Shown here: positions 29,296-40,700 of the stretch, in pieces
How positions within the stretch are numbered: the stretch's first letter is position 1
How the letters are laid out: every line of letters starts with the position of its first letter
Source: Asparagopsis taxiformis
Lineage: Eukaryota > Rhodophyta > Florideophyceae > Bonnemaisoniales > Bonnemaisoniaceae
Length of the DNA stretch: 64,000 nt
Assembly (NCBI GenBank): GCA_030407315.1
Contig: JALQPE010001729.1
Location: 62,001-126,000 of the forward strand
Direction: 5' to 3'
The notes under the pieces: model-generated
Seen by the model: the letters and a program-made list of their open reading frames with translations, nothing else
What the model was told of the DNA's origin: nothing
The model's database searches: none
Position numbers and translations under genes: made by a program

Positions 29296-32200
29296 ATGTC
29301 TTGTCCGGACAGTATAAGAGAGGAAGCTGAGAGACGGGAAGCGCACTCGGAGGTACCACAATTGTGGATTTCATCGTCTACACAACATTTGAACAGAGAA
29401 CCGATTGAACGAACTGAGATTGCAGGGATTACAATGGGAGACAATAGTATCATGAATACTACAGCGGAGAAGAGCAATTCTCCTTCTGCTGAAGAGAAAA
29501 GCATCACTATTGCTCAGTACAGCTCTTCTAAAGTGCAAGTTGATCCTCGCAAAGTGAAATTTCCGACAGTGACCTCCCGTTTGGTGCGACCGGGTCGTGT
29601 AAACGAACTGGCCAGCATTTTCATGGATAGAGGTTTCTCTACCACTGGAACTATGATTACAGTCTGCAAAATGGAAGATAACGAAGGAGACGAGTTTTAC
29701 TGCATCGATGGCTCTCATCGCATAGCTGCTCTGCAACTATGCCTGGAGAAGTACTCAGGAAAGAACAGGGATTCCTTGGAATTGGTTTGGGTACAACAGT
29801 TGATTGCGCCGAACGGGCGTCTAATTTTCGATGCGCTGGAGGTTCTGAAACTGTCTCTCGAAGCCAATATACAAACTCACGATGTCGCTTCTGTGAGCAT
29901 TGCCGACAATGTGTGTGCGGTCATAGAGTTTCTCAGGTTTTCCAACCAGATGGATCTTCCTGTTGTCCGGCTTATTCCTATTCTGAAAGAAGTGAGCTAT
30001 ATTCTGCCGTCCGACAGGAACCGTTCGGAGAACTCGTATAGGCAGTACATCAACATTGCGAAGGGGTTCAATCGCACAGACAGCGTTGCTTTCGTGTACT
30101 GGAGCTCTATCCCTAGCGTTTACAATGCTTTGGATAGGAACAGAGAAATCGAGGATGCAAGAACCGAGGGAAGAGATCCGGACTTTTCTCGAATTGACTC
30201 TGCCGATATGTACGGGTGCGTGCTCGATCTTGTCAATAACGCAATATTCCGCAATGGCACGGACGGACGCGGGACGCGCGATAAGGAGTGGTTCCAGTGG
30301 TTTGTGCTCGAGATGACAGCGTCGTGGACAAGGATGAGGAGGAAGAGAGGACTTGTCAGAAATATCGGAAGCGGAAGTCCGTTCACGATGCGCACTTGGC
30401 TACTGGCTCTGTTGGCCATCTATGATATGGCAGAGGTCGTCCGCAAGTGGTTGAACTCTGCAACGATGGAGGAATTCGTGCGAACGGATTTGGCAGCAGA
30501 AAACGCGAAGGAGGTCGGGGATAATGATCATCGCATTGGAGAGCGCATTGTATTCGTCCTTGTCGACTTTCATGACGACGTGGTAGACAGTAGCAGTCTG
30601 AGAACCAAGAACGGGATGTTTACAAACAGTTTTTACGACAAACTGGAATATGCTACCGGGACAAAGGCAATGCAGGAGACGAAAGCGGAGGAGGAGAGGG
30701 AACGGAATCGCATGACCCCCGGAGAAATAGAAAAAGCACTTGTTGATGGCGCCAAAGCAGAAGACGAAGAAGCACCTACTGCCGCAGAACAGGGAAATAA
30801 TTCTACAGAGAAGGAAACTGTGGAAACTTCTGGTCCTGTTCAAGCAGAAGGAGTATCTGCCGAAGCCCAAGCAGAGCAGGAAGTTTCTGCTGTTGTGGAG
30901 GAAGAACAGGAAATTACTCCAAATGTGGTGGCTGAAGAAGTGATTCCTGCTGTCGCGACGAAAGCAATAGAAGAGGCACCTCTGAGCACCCCGAAAGAAG
31001 CAGAAGACCGTCCTGCCGCAGCAAAAGAGGGAGGACAGGAACGTCCTGCCACGCGTCTTGCAGCAGCTGAGAAGAGGGAAGCAGAACGTCTTGCTGTTCT
31101 CCAAAAAGAACAGGAACGTCTTTCAGCTTCAAGGGCAGAGCGGGAAAGTCGTGCCAGGGATAATTCGCCGGGAAGGATTGTCAGAGAAGATCTTCCTCAG
31201 GGAAGGAAACAAAGCGGCGATACGCAAAGTCTGGATATCAACTTGGACAATAGTGGTCGCATGGACATAGACACGCCTGGACAACAAGCTGGAGATGCGC
31301 AGAACCGCTCTGTGATATTGAAACTTCGAATCAGGACACCAGAAACTTACAGCACTAGCCCGGCCGAAGTGGACAAGGAGAATTCGGGAAGAAGCAGGAG
31401 TTCTGGTGGAAGCGGCGATGAAAACGAGTCCAGGTTGGATAAGAAGCGAAGAAGGGAAGATACTAGCGCGAAGTTTTCTGAGCCCAATACGCCGGATGAC
31501 AACATTGAGATTGGGCCTCCCCGGGAAAAGAAGAGTAGAGTCAATGCAAGAGAACGAACGACTGGAGAAGAAGCACCACTCTTCACTGACGAGCAAGAAA
31601 ACTCCCTTCCAGACCGCACATTCGCAGAGGACATACCTGAGAAGCTGCCTTTATGCGTTCCTTCCAACTCGAGAATGAAGTATTATATCACAGAAGAAGA
31701 CATTGATACAATCCGGACGGAGATAATGGAAGCAGCTGCAGGCTACTCTACTTTGGTATGTCCCCTCGGTTCTTGTGAAAGCCAACAATACTTCAGCTAC
31801 CAGAGAAGAATGATCGACGAGCTTGGTTACGTGGTGTTGCAAGACATTTTCTCTTCTACTACAGTGGGAGCAGCTACGCACGAGTTATTCACACAGATGG
31901 CCAGCACATTCCAAGGTACTACAAGTGGCTCAAGTACAAGTCAGAAGAACCCGTGGAAACCACTTCGACCGAAAGACAGCACTGGTGTATTCAAGACGGA
32001 CCGGAAAAGCATCTGCGATGACCTTGAGCAAGAAAGCGCGCGGCAGTACAGGAACAAGCTGATTCTGGAGCTAGGTAAGGCGATTTGTGCGGAGAACCTG
32101 AAGCTCGGGTTTGGAAGAGAAGAAGCGGTGGTCTTTCCAGAAACGGGTCTTCGTCTGATTTTGACCGCAGAAGGTAGTCAGGAGCAACTTATGCATACCG

Positions 32201-32553
32201 ATGTTCCCGTCCGTGAGGGAACTGGAACTGGTCCTCTCAACTCGCCATCATATTTCATGATGGCTGCTGGTGCGGATGGGTTCATCATTCGTATCGCCAA
32301 GTTCAGCCATGTGTGCCTAAGTCATCCAGCGAAAGAAAAGTACCGCGTGCCAGTGACGAACGTGCGCATCCCACCGTATTCCCTGCTTGTATGCCGAACG
32401 GACGTGTATCACGGAGGAATGGGATTCGCGGAGGGTCGTTCTTCGGTGAGGTACCAGCATCCTATCCGGTCCCATCTATCACTGCGAACTTCCAGGGAGA
32501 AGTTGCTACAGCCTCCCTTCAATGTCAACTACTGGGAGCGTTTAGATATCTGA
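29296..32553 (+). CDS. ParB-like domain fused to 2OG-Fe(II) dioxygenase-like domain, 1085 aa
   Basis: The N-terminal region (about residues 60-150) resembles the ParB/sulfiredoxin-like fold: VDPRKVKFPTVTSRLVRPGRV, then CIDGSHRIAAL with the ParB-type Gly-Ser-His-Arg at 139-142, then a helical region to about 400. Residues 440-790 are low-complexity, rich in Glu, Ala and Lys. The C-terminal part (about 800-1080) looks like a double-stranded beta-helix dioxygenase: candidate iron ligands His967 and Asp969 (MHTDVP) and His1039 (DVYHGGMGF), and a possible 2-oxoglutarate-binding Arg1058 (PIRSH). Such enzymes oxidise bases, methyl groups or amino acids. The frame is intact. A diverged paralogue follows (34127-45504). 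Substrate unknown; I could not assign it to TET/JBP. Confidence 0.7.
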   Translation: MSCPDSIREEAERREAHSEVPQLWISSSTQHLNREPIERTEIAGITMGDNSIMNTTAEKSNSPSAEEKSITIAQYSSSKVQVDPRKVKFPTVTSRLVRPGRVNELASIFMDRGFSTTGTMITVCKMEDNEGDEFYCIDGSHRIAALQLCLEKYSGKNRDSLELVWVQQLIAPNGRLIFDALEVLKLSLEANIQTHDVASVSIADNVCAVIEFLRFSNQMDLPVVRLIPILKEVSYILPSDRNRSENSYRQYINIAKGFNRTDSVAFVYWSSIPSVYNALDRNREIEDARTEGRDPDFSRIDSADMYGCVLDLVNNAIFRNGTDGRGTRDKEWFQWFVLEMTASWTRMRRKRGLVRNIGSGSPFTMRTWLLALLAIYDMAEVVRKWLNSATMEEFVRTDLAAENAKEVGDNDHRIGERIVFVLVDFHDDVVDSSSLRTKNGMFTNSFYDKLEYATGTKAMQETKAEEERERNRMTPGEIEKALVDGAKAEDEEAPTAAEQGNNSTEKETVETSGPVQAEGVSAEAQAEQEVSAVVEEEQEITPNVVAEEVIPAVATKAIEEAPLSTPKEAEDRPAAAKEGGQERPATRLAAAEKREAERLAVLQKEQERLSASRAERESRARDNSPGRIVREDLPQGRKQSGDTQSLDINLDNSGRMDIDTPGQQAGDAQNRSVILKLRIRTPETYSTSPAEVDKENSGRSRSSGGSGDENESRLDKKRRREDTSAKFSEPNTPDDNIEIGPPREKKSRVNARERTTGEEAPLFTDEQENSLPDRTFAEDIPEKLPLCVPSNSRMKYYITEEDIDTIRTEIMEAAAGYSTLVCPLGSCESQQYFSYQRRMIDELGYVVLQDIFSSTTVGAATHELFTQMASTFQGTTSGSSTSQKNPWKPLRPKDSTGVFKTDRKSICDDLEQESARQYRNKLILELGKAICAENLKLGFGREEAVVFPETGLRLILTAEGSQEQLMHTDVPVREGTGTGPLNSPSYFMMAAGADGFIIRIAKFSHVCLSHPAKEKYRVPVTNVRIPPYSLLVCRTDVYHGGMGFAEGRSSVRYQHPIRSHLSLRTSREKLLQPPFNVNYWERLDI

Positions 32554-32774
32554 TGAAATTAGTTCTTAATAGCATTCTATGGCAGGCATCAAGGCCGCCT
32601 TCAAGTAAACGATGAAAGTTAGGCTAGTACATGACGTTTGCGTATGTAGACGGGTCGAGAGATATACAATACTCAATTTAATATGAGAAGGGGAGGAAAC
32701 TATGGTGGGCACTACTAGAATAGAACAAGGTAATATCGCAGTCGTCTTTGGTTACAACATTGAGGTGAGGAAGG

Positions 32775-33060
32775 CTTACAGATGATGCAGTTTCGCTGGG
32801 GTGCTGACAGCAAAGTCATCGTTACGATGACTTTGCTGTAATGATTTGATTTCTTACAGCAAAGTCATCGTAACGATGACTTTGCTGTAAGAAATCAAAT
32901 CATTACAGCGGCCACAATTTTTTACCGGGTAAAAAATTCTTGCTGATTTTTTTACCCGGTAAAATTTTCTCACCACTGTAATCAAACCTTTCCTTACAGC
33001 AAAGTCATCGTAACGATGACTTTGCTGTAAGCATCCCGGGTAAACGGCTTCGGCTGTAAG
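32775..33060. repeat. Palindrome array 2, MITE-like with about 37-bp inverted ends
   Basis: Ends are related inverted copies of CTTACAGCCGAAGCCGTTTA; inside are three copies of the 39-bp palindrome (about 32804, 32853, 32993) and two TTTACCCGGTAAA palindromes. Just outside the right end the DNA reads GGGAGTTTCGTCC, a motif also found in inverted form outside arrays 4 and 5, so the conserved unit may be longer. Confidence 0.8.
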
Positions 33061-33598
33061 CGGTTGGGAGTTTCGTCCGTCTCCCACCCTGGGAAGGGTG
33101 AGAAGGGAAGTGTGGAGCCGGGAACATCGTACAACGATGGTTTGGACGACTGTTGACGGCTCTGGGGAGCACTCTGCGTCGTGCAAGCCTGGTTTGCGCT
33201 GGCTGCACTACCTGGTATTGAACGGTTCTGTGCGCAAAGTTTACTCATGAAGGAGGTAGGGTGTTGTGTACCACACCAACCATAGTTACTAACATTTGCA
33301 GTGTACTCTAGTGATGTAATTATTATTCTAGTTTCTAACTATACAATGATATTAAGTAAGTCAGATGTGCACAGAGCATGGTCTAAGCCTAGCACGGTAG
33401 AGAAAGATGGAAGAAAGATTGAAGGGTAGGCATGCAGAAGTATGAAGGCAGCAGTATGTGTAGACTATGGCAGTGGTAAGAAAATATTTCATGCACCAAA
33501 GGGTGGGCAGAGTGACATTAGAGAGGTGGTGTGTAGGGGGAAGGTAGGTGGAGATGATGGAGGACAACAGAAACGAGAGCGAGGGTTGAGACCAACGG
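33061..33598. other. Spacer between palindrome arrays 2 and 3
   Basis: About 540 bp. No gene or recognised signal. Confidence 0.4.
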
Positions 33599-33922
33599 CT
33601 TACAGATGAAGCAGTTTACCAGGGATGCTTACAGCAAAGTCATCGTTACGATGACTTTGCTGTAAGGAAAGGTTTCATTACAGTGGCCATGATTTCTTTA
33701 CCCGGTAAAAAAATTCCTGGTCGCTGTAATGAAAACGTTTTCTTACAGCAAAGTCATCGTAACGATGACTTTGCTGTCAGGAAACAAAACATTACAGTGG
33801 CCATGATTTCTTTACCCGGTAAAAAAATTCCTGGCCTCTGTAATGAAACGTTTCCTTACAGCAAAGTCATCGTAACGATGGCTTTGCTGTAAGGATCCTT
33901 GGTAAACTGCCTGAGCTGTAAT
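33599..33922. repeat. Palindrome array 3, MITE-like
   Basis: Inverted ends (CTTACAGATGAAGCAGTTTA and ACTGCCTGAGCTGTAAT) enclose three 39-bp palindromes (33628, 33742, 33855) with TTTACCCGGTAAA spacers. It ends about 200 bp before the next gene. Confidence 0.85.
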
Positions 33923-34126
33923 TGTCGTACAACGAAAAGTGATGTGGAAGGTTCGGATTGGTCAACCGCTGAATATCATTACCAGGGTGTATACTAATAG
34001 GAATATGTCAGATCTCTAAGTTTCGCCTATCTTACTCAGCTTACGCAGCAAAACAGCTTGTCGTTCAGATCTTCTTCTCTCTTTCTCAATCTTTCACTCT
34101 TCGTTTGTCAATCACTCACCAAAGCA

Positions 34127-34989
34127 ATGGCTCAACAATCCCCCAACGCTTTCGACCGCCAGGTGCGCTCTGCCAGCCGCCGTGACAACGATTCTCCCAC
34201 TCCTTCTCCCTCTCCTTCTCCCTCTCCTTCTCCTTCTCTGGCCCCCCCTGTCCCCATGGACGTTTGCGAAGCTGCTGCAGCGCTGACCCAGCTCAGCCCA
34301 GCACCTAAGCCCGTCCCCTCCCCCCCTTCCGCTTCCGATCCCGCGGTTGTCCCGACAATCGACGCTGGCGTTCCCGCAACTCCGCTTCCGGCTCAATCTG
34401 CCGAAGCGGCGCCAGCCGTCGAGGGATCTGGTGCTCCTCTGCCCAGCTCGCCTGCTCCGGACATGATCATCGCGTCCGGCAGCGACTTGGCAGAGGATGC
34501 AGAGAAGGTCGATGATCACAACGCTCGTGACATCGTACCGAACAAGCCTCTCCGCAGCACCAGGCTGGCCTACCCTGGCACAGTGCCCATCCCGGTGGAT
34601 GTGGACTACGACATAAGTCCGGAGAGCTGCCGAAACATTCCAGTCTTCATTTCCCCCCTGGATGTTTCTCCTCCGGCAGTCGTGTCCAGGGTGGTCAGGC
34701 CGCATCGCGTTGATGAGTTGAAGAAAACGTTTCTCACTCAGGGATTTTCCGTGATTGCTTCACGCGTGTCCGTCTGCGAGGTGATTGATTCCAATGCAAA
34801 AGTACGACTGCAATATGTCGATGGATCTCACCGAGTGACCGCGTTGAAGGCCATTCTCGAGTCGGCTGGACCTGCTCCTGCGAAGGACAGTCCAGAGTGG
34901 GAGGAGTTTGTCAAGTCTGACATCTACCGTCGCTTTGGAACTATTCCAGTCGACTTTCTCCTCCCACCGACTCGGCTTGGCCGGGATGT
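34127..34989 (+). pseudogene. 5' half of the second ParB-like/dioxygenase-like gene, split by a Ty3 insertion
   Basis: The start is the ATG at 34127 (MAQQSPNAFDRQ); upstream codons in the frame lack ATG. After a Ser-Pro repeat and a Pro/Ala-rich segment comes the ParB-like region: VVSRVVRPHRVDELKKTF and VDGSHRVTALKAI, matching the paralogue at 29296-32553. The coding frame runs into the 5' LTR at 34990 and would stop 13 codons later. The rest of the gene lies beyond the retrotransposon at 42721. When the insertion and one target copy are ignored, the two halves are in the same frame and continue the homology, so the gene was whole when the element arrived. Confidence 0.8.
34985..34989. repeat. 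Target site duplication, left copy
   Basis: GATGT directly before the 5' LTR, repeated exactly at 42716-42720 after the 3' LTR; five bases is the usual Ty3/Gypsy footprint. Confidence 0.9.
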
Positions 34990-35849
34990 TGTCAGGGATC
35001 AGCCCTCTAGACCTCATGGTAAACACTAGATTCCTGTTCTTATAACACCATACCCCGACCAACCAATAAGATAGTACCATTCCACAGAGACCAAAGCTCC
35101 CAACTACAAGGGAAGCTTACAGTAACCACTCCTACGAGGCTACTTACAGCTTTCCACATACCTTACACCACCTAGGAGACACTTGAGCAGGCTACTTACA
35201 TGTTATGATAGACTTACAACACCTGTCATGTGACTGACACGGTTACTTACAAGATTACATGGCTTTTTCAGCCACTTTCGCCCCACTTACAGGGTTACTT
35301 ACACACATACGCCCGTATGACAGGTAACTTACAACTGTAACTGACGGAAACCTCGTTTTTCAATGAAATTTCAACTGTAAGCTTACATGTAAGAAATGTA
35401 AGCTTACACTGTAAGCCGCCCTGCGGGGCCCGGTCGCGCCCGGCTCCAGGTTTCCACGTGTCAGGGGTTCCTGCCGAACATTGCTGGACTCTTACACGTG
35501 TTACATTGCTGGACTCTTACACGTGTTACATTGCTGGACTCTTACACGTGTTACATTGCTGGACTCTTACACGTGTTACATTGCTGGACTCTTACACGTG
35601 GCCCTCCCTGTCACACTCTCCTTATGACCGTTTCCAGATCCGCCACCACCAACAATATCTCCCATTCTCCTCTCCTATTGGTTGATCTCCCGATGCCTAC
35701 TCCTCGTAGCTCCTCGTAGTTACCCTTCATTTTACCCCTCCTAGAGCTACCTCCTAGTCTATATAAACTACCCTCCGCTCCCCACCTCAGGGATTCGGAG
35801 GTACCTTCGACCGGAACATCTTCTCCCAAGTTGTGCCTTAACCCCCACA
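34990..35849 (+). repeat. 5' LTR, 860 bp
   Basis: Starts TGTCAGGGATCAGCCC and ends ACCCCCACA. It contains many ACTTACA motifs, a GTAAGCTTAC-type palindrome cluster at about 35378-35418, five 25-bp tandem units (about 35479-35603), each with ATTGCTGGACTCTTACACGT, and a TATA box (CTATATAAA at 35759-35767). Confidence 0.95.
35759..35767 (+). promoter_or_regulatory. LTR TATA box
   Basis: CTATATAAA, about 90 bp before the LTR end; a likely core promoter for element RNA. The same sequence lies at 42625-42633 in the 3' LTR. Confidence 0.65.
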
Positions 35850-35852
35850 GCT

Positions 35853-35867
35853 TGGTAGCATCGCAAG
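35853..35867 (+). promoter_or_regulatory. Candidate tRNA primer binding site
   Basis: TGGTAGCATCGCAAG starts three bases after the 5' LTR. The initial TGG pairs with a tRNA CCA end and TGGTA fits a methionine-type tRNA, but I could not identify the tRNA. Confidence 0.5.
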
Positions 35868-35939
35868 TAAGTTCCCGCCACTTCTCCATCTCTGGCTTCA
35901 CACAGCAGTCTAGTTCTCCTATCGAGTCTACGCTGTTGT

Positions 35940-36857
35940 GTGACTGACTACGACTTGACTAACCATCTTGAGGATTTTTCCTGTTGGACAGTGGCCGGAC
36001 CACGATCTTTTTCCCACAGAACCCCAGACTCCCCGTCGGAATACCGCTCCGACGATAGTGCCGCATTCCCGAGTTCCCCCCTCACTCGGCCCCCGCAGAC
36101 TCCGCCGTTTGGGATCGTCGCCCTTAGAGCCGACACCACCCCACAGACCCCCACCGTCGATACTCCGCCCGCTCCGCCGCCGACCGTCATCGACCTTGAC
36201 GACGACTTCCGCCCTTTACCTCCTGCTATCGCCAAGCCTAAAGCGGTTCTCCCCGCCTTCGTGCCGAGAGTGACCCTTCGCCTCGCCATTCGCCCTCCGA
36301 TCACGAAGAAGACCATTCTTCCTACCCCACGTCTTCGACCCGCCCCTCGTGCTCAACCGCCCCGGGCTGCTTTCCCTCGATTCACGGTGGCACCCAAGTC
36401 GGACGCTCCGAACACGCCCAAGAAGGTCGGCAATACTCATCGTATTCTCGGAAAGACGGTCTCCCGACAAAACATACCGGCCCCCAGAGCAACTCCTAGC
36501 TCACATCGCGCCTCTGCTTCGACCACTATCCCTCCGCAGCGCACCTTGTTGCCAATCGACGACCGTTCCTCGCAGCATCTTCTCCGAACCGCAACATACA
36601 AAGAAGCCAAGAGGAACCCTAAACCAAAGACTCCCACAAGAAGTTTCGACTGCACACTTTGCCGAAAATCAGCCAAGACCAGGGCTCAATTTCTAGCCCA
36701 CATCGATTCCGAAAAGCACAAGCGCCGAGTTCGAAACCATCAAGTCGAATTAAACTGTCGCCCGTGTGATCGTTCCTTCGTCTCTATCGAAGACTATACT
36801 CGTCACATCAAGAGTGCTAAGCATCGTGAGCGCGTAGGACTTGGAGTGAACCATTAG
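35940..36857 (+). CDS. Extra open frame before gag with two C2H2 zinc fingers
   Basis: A 305-codon frame between the 5' LTR and gag. It has no ATG and begins at GTG, so translation may need a spliced or alternative start. Residues 1-220 are Pro- and Thr-rich and probably disordered. The C-terminus has two zinc fingers with identical spacing (C-X2-C-X12-H-X5-H): Cys238, Cys241, His254, His260 and Cys273, Cys276, His289, His295. This U1/matrin-type spacing occurs in RNA- and DNA-binding proteins. Ty3 elements usually have no gene here. It may bind element RNA or be a captured host fragment. Confidence 0.6.
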   Translation: MTDYDLTNHLEDFSCWTVAGPRSFSHRTPDSPSEYRSDDSAAFPSSPLTRPPQTPPFGIVALRADTTPQTPTVDTPPAPPPTVIDLDDDFRPLPPAIAKPKAVLPAFVPRVTLRLAIRPPITKKTILPTPRLRPAPRAQPPRAAFPRFTVAPKSDAPNTPKKVGNTHRILGKTVSRQNIPAPRATPSSHRASASTTIPPQRTLLPIDDRSSQHLLRTATYKEAKRNPKPKTPTRSFDCTLCRKSAKTRAQFLAHIDSEKHKRRVRNHQVELNCRPCDRSFVSIEDYTRHIKSAKHRERVGLGVNH

Positions 36858-36903
36858 AACGTAGTAAACACACACACTCTCTCTCTTCCTCAAAAACAAA
36901 AAA

Positions 36904-37773
36904 ATGAGTAATCCCATCACCATTGAAAACCTTGCCCAGGTTGTCCAGGATCTACAAACTCAACTCCAGGCAGCCAACTCCCAGATCAATAACCAACAGA
37001 ACTCCCTAAACGATGCCGCTGCATCGTATGATCGTATAAGGGAAGAGCTCCAGAGTATTAAAACATCAGACAATCCTAAACCAAAGAAACACCAACCTGA
37101 AAAGTTCTCTGGCAGAGGATCGATCACAAGCTGGGCTACGCACATGGACAACTACCTGGCCAACGCTACCGACGACGACTCACTCCAGCTAGCTGTTAGC
37201 TATTTATCTGGAGCTGCTCATGAGTGGTGGATTGTTTATCAAAAAACCGATGATGGAAGCGAAATAAAAACATGGAACTGCTTAAGAAAGGCTATTATCT
37301 CTCGTTTTGAAACGCTTAACAAAGAAAAGGTAGCTCGCGATAAATTGGCTCGCTGGAGACAGGTACGCGACGTATCATCATTCAACGATGATTTCCAAAG
37401 AATTCTCCTTGACATCCCAACTATAAGTATGGCAGAACAAATTGACCGATATACCAGGGGTTTAAAGCAATATATCTGGAAAGAACTTTGTACCAAAGAT
37501 TATCGTGACCTTGCCGAGGCAATGCGTGACGCTGAACGCGTTGAAGCTGCTCACCGCCGCCTTGGACCCAACGGGGGTATTTCAAAAAATAAGGACTATG
37601 GCCGTAAACCAGAAGGAAATTCCTCAAGGCCCGTCCCCATGGAACTTGGAAACATTCAAATCAAAAAGTTAACCAAAGAAGAAAGAGAACAATGCATGAA
37701 GAAAGGGCTTTGCCTCCGCTGTCGCCAACCAGGGCATATTGCCAAAAACTGCCCAAAAGGCAAACGGAACTAG
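36904..37773 (+). CDS. Gag of the complete Ty3 element, 289 aa
   Basis: Packages the element RNA. The start is the ATG at 36904 after an A-rich leader. A coiled-coil-like N-terminus (about residues 5-60) is followed by a gag core with [30 protein letters not shown] and [17 protein letters not shown] segments, and a C-terminal CCHC knuckle ([14 protein letters not shown]) before the stop. It overlaps pol by 82 bases in the -1 frame. An AAAAAC run near 37745 lies in the overlap, but I did not find a canonical slippery heptamer. Confidence 0.9.
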   Translation: MSNPITIENLAQVVQDLQTQLQAANSQINNQQNSLNDAAASYDRIREELQSIKTSDNPKPKKHQPEKFSGRGSITSWATHMDNYLANATDDDSLQLAVSYLSGAAHEWWIVYQKTDDGSEIKTWNCLRKAIISRFETLNKEKVARDKLARWRQVRDVSSFNDDFQRILLDIPTISMAEQIDRYTRGLKQYIWKELCTKDYRDLAEAMRDAERVEAAHRRLGPNGGISKNKDYGRKPEGNSSRPVPMELGNIQIKKLTKEEREQCMKKGLCLRCRQPGHIAKNCPKGKRN

Positions 37774-40700
37774 TCGAATCTCCGTCCCAAGACGTCCAGA
37801 ACCCCATAGAAATTCCTACTATGGTAAGAAGCCCTCCCCTAGTTCCCTTTGAAACAACTCCAGATCCATTCAAACGAGCTGGTATAGGATTACTAGTGTC
37901 GTCTGGAAAAATAAATGGGGTTAGAGCAAAACTCATGTTTGACCCTGGTTCCGAGATCAGTTACGTGAACAGATCGTTTTGCTTATCGAACAAAATTCCG
38001 ATCAAGGACACAAATCACCTAGCCACCATGGCCAACAAGAATACACAAACCTTAGAACAAACCAAGTCTACTATCAGTCTACAGATTCAAGGGTACACAG
38101 AGCAGTTGTCATTCGCTGTCTGCCCGTTAAATCATGATGCCATCCTCGGCAAGGATTGGCACTCCAACCATTTTGCCACCATTGATAACCACTCGAACCA
38201 AATCTCATTCTCCCACCGAAACAAAAAATTTACCATCTACGCAAATGAATTTCATCTTTGCGAAAGTATTTCACTAAGCGCAATGACCCGAGACTACGAA
38301 GAAAATTTCCCTTTGTTTGCAGTCGTATTGAACCCAAATAAACCAGAGACCTCCGAACAAAAACTTCCTAAACATGTCGAACAAATTCTAGGAAAGTACA
38401 ATGACGTTTTCCCAGAAACGTTGCCCAAAGGATTACCTCCCCAAAGAAAAATTGACTTCCGAATAGACCTAGTTCCCGAAAGTATTCCACAGAAAAGAGG
38501 TCTGTATCGGATGTCCCCACCTGAACTCAGAGAGCTTAAGAAACAACTCGATGAACTCCTGGAAGCAGGATTTATCCAGCCAAGTTGCAGCCCTTGGGGT
38601 GCTCCAGTTCTATTTGTGAGTAAAAAAGACGGTGCACTACGTATGTGTATCGATTATCGAGCCCTCAATCGCCTCACTGTGAAGAACAGCTACCCGCTCC
38701 CTAGAATTGATGATATCTTTGACCAGCTGAAGGACGCCAAATACTTCAGTAAAATCGACCTAAGATCCGGATACCATCAAGTACGCTTAGAAAAGGACTC
38801 TATCCCACTAACCGCGTTCCGAACCCGGTACGGACACTTCGAGTTCCTTGTGCTTCCCTTCGGATTATCCAATGCTCCTGCAACGTTCATGACGTTGATG
38901 AATGATCTTTTCAGAGATTACCTAGATCACTTTGTTATAGTATATCTGGATGATATACTCATTTATAGCTCCTCATTTACCGATCATCTTCACCACATTG
39001 AGCTAGTTCTGCAGAGACTCCGCAAGAATCAGTTGTACGCAAAAATGTCAAAGTGTTCTTTCGCAGTACAAGAGATAGAATACTTAGGACATGTTCTCAC
39101 ACCAGGAGGAATATCAGTTGAAGAAACCAAGATCAAAACCATCAAAGAATGGCCAAGGCCAAGGAACAAACGAGACGTCCAGTCTTTCCTGGGCCTAGTC
39201 AATTATTATCGCAGATTCATCGGAAACTGCTCAGCCATAGCAAAACCACTCACAGAACTCACGAAAAATGCTCCATTCACGTGGAACCCCTCCGCCGAAC
39301 AATCCTTTACCACACTGAAAACAGTGATGACTCGAACCCCAGTACTAATGCCCTTCCACCCAGAAAAGGACATAGTTGTCACAACCGATGCTTCTCAATT
39401 TGCAATTGGTGCTGTCCTGGAACAAAAGGACACAAATAGATACCGACCTGTTGCATTCTACTCCAGAACTCTCAATGCAGCCGAACAAAAGTATGCAGCT
39501 CATGAAAGAGAGCTCCTGGCCATCATCGATACACTTCGAACATGGAGAGCATATCTCCATGGTAGACCATTTACCGTTTACACTGATCACTATCCCCTCA
39601 GATATTTGGAAACCCAAAAGCAACTATCCCAAAGACAAGTAAGATGGCTTGAATCAATTGTCTCGTTCGACTTCAAAATAATTCCAATAAAAGGGAAAAC
39701 AAACAAAGTAGCTGACGCACTCTCCAGACAATTTCTGAACAAAGAACCAACCGCCCCTAGAGACCACTCTCTTCTGACGAAAGCAATATCCATAACATCA
39801 CAGTTTGAAACCAATGCTACGTACTTTGCATCAGACGGCAACGCAAAGATAAAAGAAGAAGATTATACCAAGGATCCTGAGTTCCAAGAAGTATACAAAT
39901 CACCGAAGAACTCCTTCCGAAAAGAAAACAACCTTCTGTACTACAAAGAACGATTATGTGTACCGAAAGGGACCTATCGACTTCAATTACTACATGATCA
40001 TCATGATACCCCACAATCTGGTCACCTTGGAGTAAAGAAAACTTGCCACAGAATAGCTACAAAATATTACTGGAAGAAAATGAAACAAACCATTAGAGAA
40101 TATGTCACTTCATGTGATACATGCCAAAGAACTAAGGCTCCAAACCATAAACCATTCGGACTACTTCAACCATTAGAACCCCCTTCGGGGAAGTGGACAC
40201 ACATCACCATGGACTTTGTGACACCTCTACCCAAAACCAGGAAAGGCAACACCGGAATGTTCGTTGTAGTTGATCGATTATCTAAGCTACTCCGAATCAT
40301 CCCGTATGAAAGAGACCCAAACGCTGTTGAAACAGCAAAGTTATTCTTCGAGAACATTTATCGACACCATGGACTCCCCTCAGTAATCATTAGTGACCGC
40401 GATCCAGTATTTATGAGCAAATTCTGGAAGTCTCTTTTCCATACCTTGAAAACCAAGATATCACCATCGTCCGCATACCATCCACAAACGGATGGACAAA
40501 CAGAGATACTTAATCGAAAGATTGAGGAAATGATTAGAGCCTTCGCTAACTACAACAAAACCAACTGGGACGAATACTTAGCCCACTTTGAAGTAGCTTA
40601 CAACTCTTCAATACATGCTGCCACTAGTTTCACACCCTTCTTCCTCACATATGGGCAACACCCTAGGACCCTTCCCATAGAAACCTTAGAAACAGAAAAC

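Noticed and set aside
29296..32553. Assignment of the dioxygenase-like domain to the TET/JBP family
   Set aside because: Only the general HxD...H...R layout is visible; family-specific motifs were not seen.
35458..35719. Short open frames with repeated CWTLTRVTLLDSYT-type peptides in the LTR
   Set aside because: They are the 25-bp tandem units of the LTR read as protein; the same occurs in the 3' LTR.
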